A stretch of 64,000 nt of DNA from Sagittula stellata E-37 (GTDB lineage: Bacteria; Pseudomonadota; Alphaproteobacteria; Rhodobacterales; Rhodobacteraceae): assembly GCF_039724765.1 (NCBI RefSeq), contig NZ_CP155730.1:310001-374000 (forward strand). Reading direction: 5' to 3'. The notes beneath the pieces are model-generated. The model saw only the letters and a program-made list of their open reading frames with translations. It did not search any database and had not been told where the DNA came from. Position numbers and translations under genes: made by a program. Below, one piece after another: positions 59,537-64,000 of the stretch (positions are counted from its first letter, which is position 1; each line of letters opens with the position of its first letter).

Positions 59537-60801
59537 CGCTCGCAAAGTCCACACTCAGCGACGCGGCTGCGCTGCGACATCTGAAGGCGTTGGTCGCGCA
59601 GCCCTCTGTTTTCACCGCGTCCGACTACACCCGCATCACAGATTACTGCGAAACCGTGCTCCGGCGGACCGGGGCGAGATGCCACCGGATCGCCAGTGCC
59701 CGGCCCGGGCGCGCCGGACTCTTCGTCAGCCTCGGGCCCGAGGGTCCTGGCGGGGTTATGCTCTCCGGGCATCTCGATGTCGTGCCGGTCGATGGGCAGC
59801 CGTGGGCCGGCGACCCCTTCAGCCTGTCGCTTCGGGACGGGCGCGCCTATGGCCGCGGCGCGGCCGACATGAAGGGGTTTGTCGCCTGTGCGCTGGCGGC
59901 CTTCGAGGCGGCAGCCGGAACCACGCTGGCGGCGCCGCTGAAGCTGGTCCTGTCTTTCGACGAGGAAGCGGGCTGCCTTGGAATCGCGGAGATGCTGCCG
60001 CATCTGGTTCCGTCCATCGGGCTTGCCGACCTGTGCATCGTCGGGGAACCGACGGAGATGAAGCTGGTAACAGGGCACAAGGGCAAGGCCTCCTACCGTG
60101 TCGACTGCCATGGCGGCTCGGGTCATTCCGCTCTGTCCCCGACCCTGCCGAGCGCCCTGCACATGGCGGCGGATATCATTGGGATCCTGCGGCGGATCCA
60201 AACGGAACTGACGTCGGCAGAGAGCCCCGCACCCGGCTATGCGGTGCCCTGCTCGACACTGCATGCGGGGGTGCTCTCTGGTGGTGTGGCGCTGAACATG
60301 GTGCCCGAACGCGCAACGCTGGAATGTGAGATTCGGTATCTTCCGCAAAGCGGGTTGGACGACACGGAAGGGCGGCTGCTGGGCGGGATCGCGGCACTGG
60401 CAGACCGCAACCGCGAAGACTTCGCCCGCGACGACATCGGGATCGAGGTGACCCGGACAAGCCATTATCCCGGGCTCGATACCGCCCTATCCGTTGCGCT
60501 GCGGGATTATCTGTTGCGTCTGGGCGGGGAGAGCGTGGCCGGTGCTGTCGATTTCGGGACGGAAGCCGGATATCTGGCCGAACTCGGGATGCCGGTGGTG
60601 ATCTGTGGGCCGGGCCGCATTGCACAGGCGCATCAGCCGGACGAATTCGTGGCGCTGGACCAGCTCTCGAAGTGCTCGGCCATGCTGGACCGGCTGGTCG
60701 ACAGCCTGGCCGCCGGTCCCCCCCGACATCCGCGGAGCGCCGTGACCCCGCGCGGCGCCCCGGGCGGCCGTTGGTGGCCCGGCGCCGCGCGCATTCTCTG
60801 A
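59533..60801 (+). CDS. ArgE-like M20 metallopeptidase/deacylase
   Basis: The protein has 422 residues. It is a zinc-dependent N-deacylase of the acetylornithine deacetylase class: GHLDVVPVDGQPWAGDPFSL and GRGAADMKGFVACALAAFEA (metal ligands and catalytic Asp), FDEEAGCLGI (catalytic Glu), IVGEPTEMKLVTGHKGKA, late His in AQAHQPDEFVAL. The last 30 residues after SLAAGPP are Pro/Arg-rich and may be spurious. It is coupled to the TRAP genes and precedes aspartase, so N-acyl-aspartate or a related compound is a plausible substrate (inference). Confidence 0.9.
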   Translation: MTLAKSTLSDAAALRHLKALVAQPSVFTASDYTRITDYCETVLRRTGARCHRIASARPGRAGLFVSLGPEGPGGVMLSGHLDVVPVDGQPWAGDPFSLSLRDGRAYGRGAADMKGFVACALAAFEAAAGTTLAAPLKLVLSFDEEAGCLGIAEMLPHLVPSIGLADLCIVGEPTEMKLVTGHKGKASYRVDCHGGSGHSALSPTLPSALHMAADIIGILRRIQTELTSAESPAPGYAVPCSTLHAGVLSGGVALNMVPERATLECEIRYLPQSGLDDTEGRLLGGIAALADRNREDFARDDIGIEVTRTSHYPGLDTALSVALRDYLLRLGGESVAGAVDFGTEAGYLAELGMPVVICGPGRIAQAHQPDEFVALDQLSKCSAMLDRLVDSLAAGPPRHPRSAVTPRGAPGGRWWPGAARIL

Positions 60802-60920
60802 ATATTGCCAACACAGGCGGCCTGCCGGTGACGCGCATGGCCTGCGAAACACGCCCCAGCCTGACCCGGCGTTTTGCGCGATCCAAACCAGGCCGCCCCC
60901 ACCCAACGGAGACCGCCCTC

Positions 60921-62336
60921 ATGGTACACAACCACCGCGACGAGATGGATAGTATCGGCACATGGGCCGTGCCCGTCGATGCGCTTTACGGTATTCAGAC
61001 AGCCCGGGCGCTGGACAATTTCAACCTGTCCGACGTCCGTCTGAAGGACTTTCCCGAGATCGTCGTTGCGCTGGTCATGGTCAAGAAGGCTGCGGCCCTT
61101 GCCAATGCCGAGCTGGGGGCGATTTCCGTCCGGGCTTCGGCGGCAATCGTCGCCGCCTGCAACGAGATCATCGCGGGCCGCCATCACGACGCCTTCGCGG
61201 TGGACATGATTCAGGGCGGCGCTGGCACCTCGACCAACATGAATGCCAACGAGGTGATCGCCAATCTTGCGGCGCTGACGCTGGGCCGACGCCCAGGGGA
61301 TTACCGCGACATTCACCCCAACGACACCGTGAACCGCTCACAGTCCACCAATGACGTCTATCCCACGGCCATGCGGCTTGCGGTGCTCAGCCAATGCGCG
61401 CCTCTTGTGACCGCACTAGAGGGGCTGTGCCGGTCCTTTGATCGCAAGGCCGTGGTGTTTTCCGGAATACGGAAGGTGGGGCGTACGCAGCTACAGGACG
61501 CGGTCCCGATCACGCTGGGCGAAGAGTTCGCGGCTTTTTCGGCGGCGATCCGGAACGACATCCGGCGGCTGACCCAGATTTCCGAGGTCCTGCGCGAGGT
61601 GAACCTTGGGGGCACGGCTGTCGGCACCGGCGTGAATGCGCCCCGGGGTTATCAGGCGCTGGCGGTGTCCAAGCTTTCCGCGATCTTCGGCACGCCGCTG
61701 ACTGCCCACGCAGACCTGCTGGCGGCCTCTTACGATCAAGGCGCCTTTGTCACCTATTCGGGCATACTGAAGCGGGTTGCGGTCAAGCTTTCGAAGATCA
61801 GCAACGACCTCCGGCTGCTCAGCAGCGGCCCGCTTGCGGGGATCGGCGAGATCCGCCTGCCGCCAGTCCAGGCCGGATCGTCTATCATGCCGGGCAAGGT
61901 CAACCCGGTCATTCCCGAGGCGGTGAATCAGGTCGCATACGAGGTGATCGGCCGGGATGTCACCGTGACCATGGCGGCGGAAGCCGGGCAGTTGCAGCTG
62001 AACGCGATGGAGCCGGTGATGGTCTACAGCATCCTGCAATCCACGCGGCTGCTGACGCGCGCTGTAAGGATGCTGGACGAGAAATGCGTGGCAGGCATCG
62101 AGGCGGATCGGGGGCGCTGCGCCGAGTTGCTGGACAAGAGCATGGCCATGGCCGCATCGCTGGTTCCGGTCATCGGGTACGACAAGGCCGCCCGAGCCGC
62201 CAAGCTTGCGCTGGCACAGGGCATCTCGTTGCGTGAGGCAGTCCTGCGCGAGGGGTTTCCGCAAACGTCAGAGCTTGAGGAACTCTTGCCCGCGCCGATC
62301 GGCAAGCCGGTTCTGCAACCGCTGGATCAGTCTTAA
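60921..62336 (+). CDS. aspA: Aspartate ammonia-lyase
   Basis: The protein has 471 residues from the ATG at 60921; the longer frame reads into the previous gene. It splits aspartate into fumarate and ammonia. It has the fumarase/aspartase signature GSSIMPGKVNPVIPEA, the QGGAGTSTNMNANEVIANLA block and NDTVNRSQSTNDVYPTAMRL, with DAVPITLGEEFAAF as in aspartases. Argininosuccinate lyase and fumarase share the superfamily, but length and blocks favour AspA. It is the terminal step of the operon. Confidence 0.9.
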   Translation: MVHNHRDEMDSIGTWAVPVDALYGIQTARALDNFNLSDVRLKDFPEIVVALVMVKKAAALANAELGAISVRASAAIVAACNEIIAGRHHDAFAVDMIQGGAGTSTNMNANEVIANLAALTLGRRPGDYRDIHPNDTVNRSQSTNDVYPTAMRLAVLSQCAPLVTALEGLCRSFDRKAVVFSGIRKVGRTQLQDAVPITLGEEFAAFSAAIRNDIRRLTQISEVLREVNLGGTAVGTGVNAPRGYQALAVSKLSAIFGTPLTAHADLLAASYDQGAFVTYSGILKRVAVKLSKISNDLRLLSSGPLAGIGEIRLPPVQAGSSIMPGKVNPVIPEAVNQVAYEVIGRDVTVTMAAEAGQLQLNAMEPVMVYSILQSTRLLTRAVRMLDEKCVAGIEADRGRCAELLDKSMAMAASLVPVIGYDKAARAAKLALAQGISLREAVLREGFPQTSELEELLPAPIGKPVLQPLDQS

Positions 62337-62424
62337 CGTGACTGGCGCCGAATCTGTGCTGGCAAAAACCATCTCCCGCGACGGGAGTGCACTGCAATGA
62401 CTTACGAGCAAACCGTTCCTTAGG

Positions 62425-63435
62425 TGTTTGATCCCACGGTTTGATGGTGTGATCCTTTCGAAGGAATGGAAGGATGCCCTATGGGACAAGTTCGTCACGG
62501 AAGCGCCACGACCACGCACGCCGTCAGAGCAGCAATACAGCGATCGCAAGCTTCGCTCGCGACGTTGAGCCGGGAGCTCGGGATCAATCCCAAGACGGTT
62601 GCGAAGTGGCGTAAACGGCAGACGGTCGATGATCGTAAGACCGGGCCAACGGAGCCTCGTTCGACGGTCCTCACCGAGGCTGAGGAGGCGGCCATCGTCG
62701 CGTTTCGACGCCACACGCTGCTGCCGCTTGATGACTGCCTCTATGCCCTTCAGCCGTCCATCCCGCACCTGACGCGCTCAGCGCTGCACCGGTGTCTACA
62801 GCGGCATGGCATCTCGCGCCTGCCTGACGTCAAGGGCGACAAGCCGAAGCGGTCGAAGTTCAAACGCTACCCGATCGGCTTCTTCCACGTCGACATCGCC
62901 GAAGTGCAGACTGCCGAAGGAAAGCTCTTCCTGTTCGTTGGCATCGACCGCACGAGCAAGTTTGCCGTGACCCAGCTCGTCGAGAAGGCGGACACAAGGA
63001 CGCCCTGGGAGTTCCTGCAACACATGCTCGAAGCCGTGCCATATCAGGTCCACACCGTCCTCACTGACAACGGCATTCAGTTCGCCGAGCAGCCTCGGAA
63101 CCGGAATACCGCGTATTCACGGCCGATGCGCTTTGACATGATCTGCGAGGCAAACGGGATCGAGCACCGGCTAACCAAGCCCAACCATCCTTGGACCAAC
63201 GGACAGGTCGAACGGATGAACCGCACGATCAAGGAGGCGACCGTCAAACGGTACCATTACGACAGCCACGACCAGCTGCGCACGCACCTCGCAGACTTCA
63301 TGGCAGCTTACAACTTCGCGCCCCGCCTCAAGACCATCAACGGGCTCACACCATACGAATACATCTGCAAGATATGGACATCAGAGCCAGACAGATTCAT
63401 CCTCGATCCGATCCACCAGATGCCGGGACTGAACA
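62425..63435 (+). mobile_element. IS481-family element with 6-bp target duplication
   Basis: 1011 bp. Ends are TGTTTGATCCC (62425) and GGGACTGAACA (to 63435), imperfect inverted repeats in TGT…ACA form. Both sides carry CTTAGG (62419-62424 and 63436-63441), a target duplication. The right copy abuts the end of an IS5-family element. Clean ends suggest recent insertion. Confidence 0.8.
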
Positions 63436-63440
63436 CTTAG
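62481..63440 (+). CDS. IS481-family DDE transposase
   Basis: The protein has 319 residues from MGQVRHGSATTTHAVRAAIQ (62481). An HTH (ASLATLSRELGINPKTVAKW) precedes the rve core: FFHVDIAEVQT, HTVLTDNGIQFA, NGQVERMNRTIKEATVKRY. All DDE positions appear intact. The stop TAG lies in the target duplication, outside the terminal repeat. Confidence 0.92.
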   Translation: MGQVRHGSATTTHAVRAAIQRSQASLATLSRELGINPKTVAKWRKRQTVDDRKTGPTEPRSTVLTEAEEAAIVAFRRHTLLPLDDCLYALQPSIPHLTRSALHRCLQRHGISRLPDVKGDKPKRSKFKRYPIGFFHVDIAEVQTAEGKLFLFVGIDRTSKFAVTQLVEKADTRTPWEFLQHMLEAVPYQVHTVLTDNGIQFAEQPRNRNTAYSRPMRFDMICEANGIEHRLTKPNHPWTNGQVERMNRTIKEATVKRYHYDSHDQLRTHLADFMAAYNFAPRLKTINGLTPYEYICKIWTSEPDRFILDPIHQMPGLNT

Positions 63441-64000
63441 GGTCAGGACCCATTGATTTACGCTTGGCGGCGTGATTCACGGCTCAAGAACCGGGCGGTG
63501 AACATGTCTGATCTTTTCTGGCTGACGGATGCGCAGATGGCGCGCCTTGAGCCCTTCTTTCCAAAGCCACACGGCAAGCCACGCGTCGATGATCGGCGCG
63601 TGTTGAGCGGGATTATCTTCATCAACCTCAATGGGTTACGGTGGCGCGACGCCCCTTCGGCCTATGGCCCACACAAAACGCTCAATAACCGTTGGAAGCG
63701 GTGGAGCAACAGGGACGTCTTCGCCAGGATGATGGCGGGTCTGGCTGCCGAGCATGGCGAACGGAAGACCGTGATGATCGATGCAACCTATCTCAAGGCC
63801 CACCGAACGGCGACCAGCATGGGCGTGAAAAAAGGGGGGCGTGGCCGCCTGATCGGACGCACCAAGGGCGGAATGAACACCAAGCTGCATGCCATCTGCG
63901 ACAGCCTGGGCCGACCGCTCAATCTGTTCGTCACGGCAGGTCAGGTCAGCGACTACATCGGCGCATGGGCATTGCTGAGCAGCCTGCCGGACGTGGACTG
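63441..64000 (+). mobile_element. IS5-family element (3' end beyond window)
   Basis: It begins with GGTCAGGACCC at 63441, an IS5-group terminal sequence, followed 60 bases later by a transposase start. The right end is not in the window. Confidence 0.75.
63504..64000 (+). CDS. IS5-family transposase (3' partial)
   Basis: The frame from the ATG at 63504 is open to the window end (165 codons): MSDLFWLTDAQMARLEPFFP, VLSGIIFINLNGLRWRDAPS, MIDATYLKAHRTAT (first catalytic Asp), GGMNTKLHAICDSLGRPLNL. An A6G6 run at about 63828-63839 sits where many IS5-group elements shift frame, but here the frame is unbroken. Confidence 0.9.
   Translation, partial: MSDLFWLTDAQMARLEPFFPKPHGKPRVDDRRVLSGIIFINLNGLRWRDAPSAYGPHKTLNNRWKRWSNRDVFARMMAGLAAEHGERKTVMIDATYLKAHRTATSMGVKKGGRGRLIGRTKGGMNTKLHAICDSLGRPLNLFVTAGQVSDYIGAWALLSSLPDVD

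Noticed and set aside
1..64000. CRISPR arrays and tRNA/rRNA genes
   Set aside because: No regularly spaced repeats and no tRNA-like or rRNA-like sequence seen on either strand.

Overview
The window looks like an accessory replicon (plasmid or integrated conjugative element) of a Rhodobacteraceae-type alphaproteobacterium. The grounds are the GC-rich backbone, the VirB/VirD4 conjugation genes, two TRAP transporters, and many IS3, IS5, IS6, IS110 and IS481 elements. No rRNA, tRNA or CRISPR array was seen.

Layout. (1) 1-2900: the 3' part of virD4, an azlD gene with a truncated azlC, then IS3 and IS5 scraps. (2) 3055-24947: a compact set of genes for exported or membrane proteins, visibly more A/T-rich than its flanks. 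The plus strand encodes an FGE-fold protein, a 1068-aa exported protein, an exported vWA protein, an ABC ATPase and permease, four small exported helical proteins, an ExbB/TolQ-like proton-channel protein, two ExbD/TolR-like proteins, a helical-repeat exported protein and a polytopic membrane protein. The minus strand encodes an exported caspase-like protein, a one-TM protein and two small exported or anchored proteins. Nested IS3 elements and an IS110 fragment (19885-22631) sit inside this set. (3) 25062-37356: a decayed IS5 element, then the virB operon on the minus strand. VirB11 carries a striking Walker A Lys-to-Asn change. (4) 37493-41391: plasmid accessory genes and a hipBA toxin-antitoxin pair with candidate operators. 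(5) 41461-48347: a LuxR regulator, a MetX-like acyltransferase or hydrolase, an NMT1/SsuA-type ABC importer and a dihydroxyacetone kinase. A perfect 18-bp palindrome lies in the promoter gap. (6) 48512-62336: a glycerol-kinase fragment cut by IS6, then an amide/aspartate catabolic block (asparaginase, CapA-like phosphoesterase, PuuE-like deacetylase, two TRAP transporters, a GntR regulator, an ArgE-like deacylase and aspartase). (7) 62425-64000: a fresh IS481 copy next to an IS5-family element that runs off the window.

How the genes may work together. The most unusual part is region 2. Its FGE + vWA + ABC ATPase + ABC permease core resembles the TagR/TagS/TagT/PpkA envelope-signalling arm of type VI secretion. 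Here there is no kinase and no T6SS, and the core is joined to an ExbB/ExbD-like motor and a caspase-like protein. I infer a self-contained, energised periplasmic sensing or effector system carried as cargo, and I do not recognise it as a named system. Region 6 reads as a pathway that imports an acylated or amidated acid and converts it through aspartate to fumarate; its true substrate is unknown.
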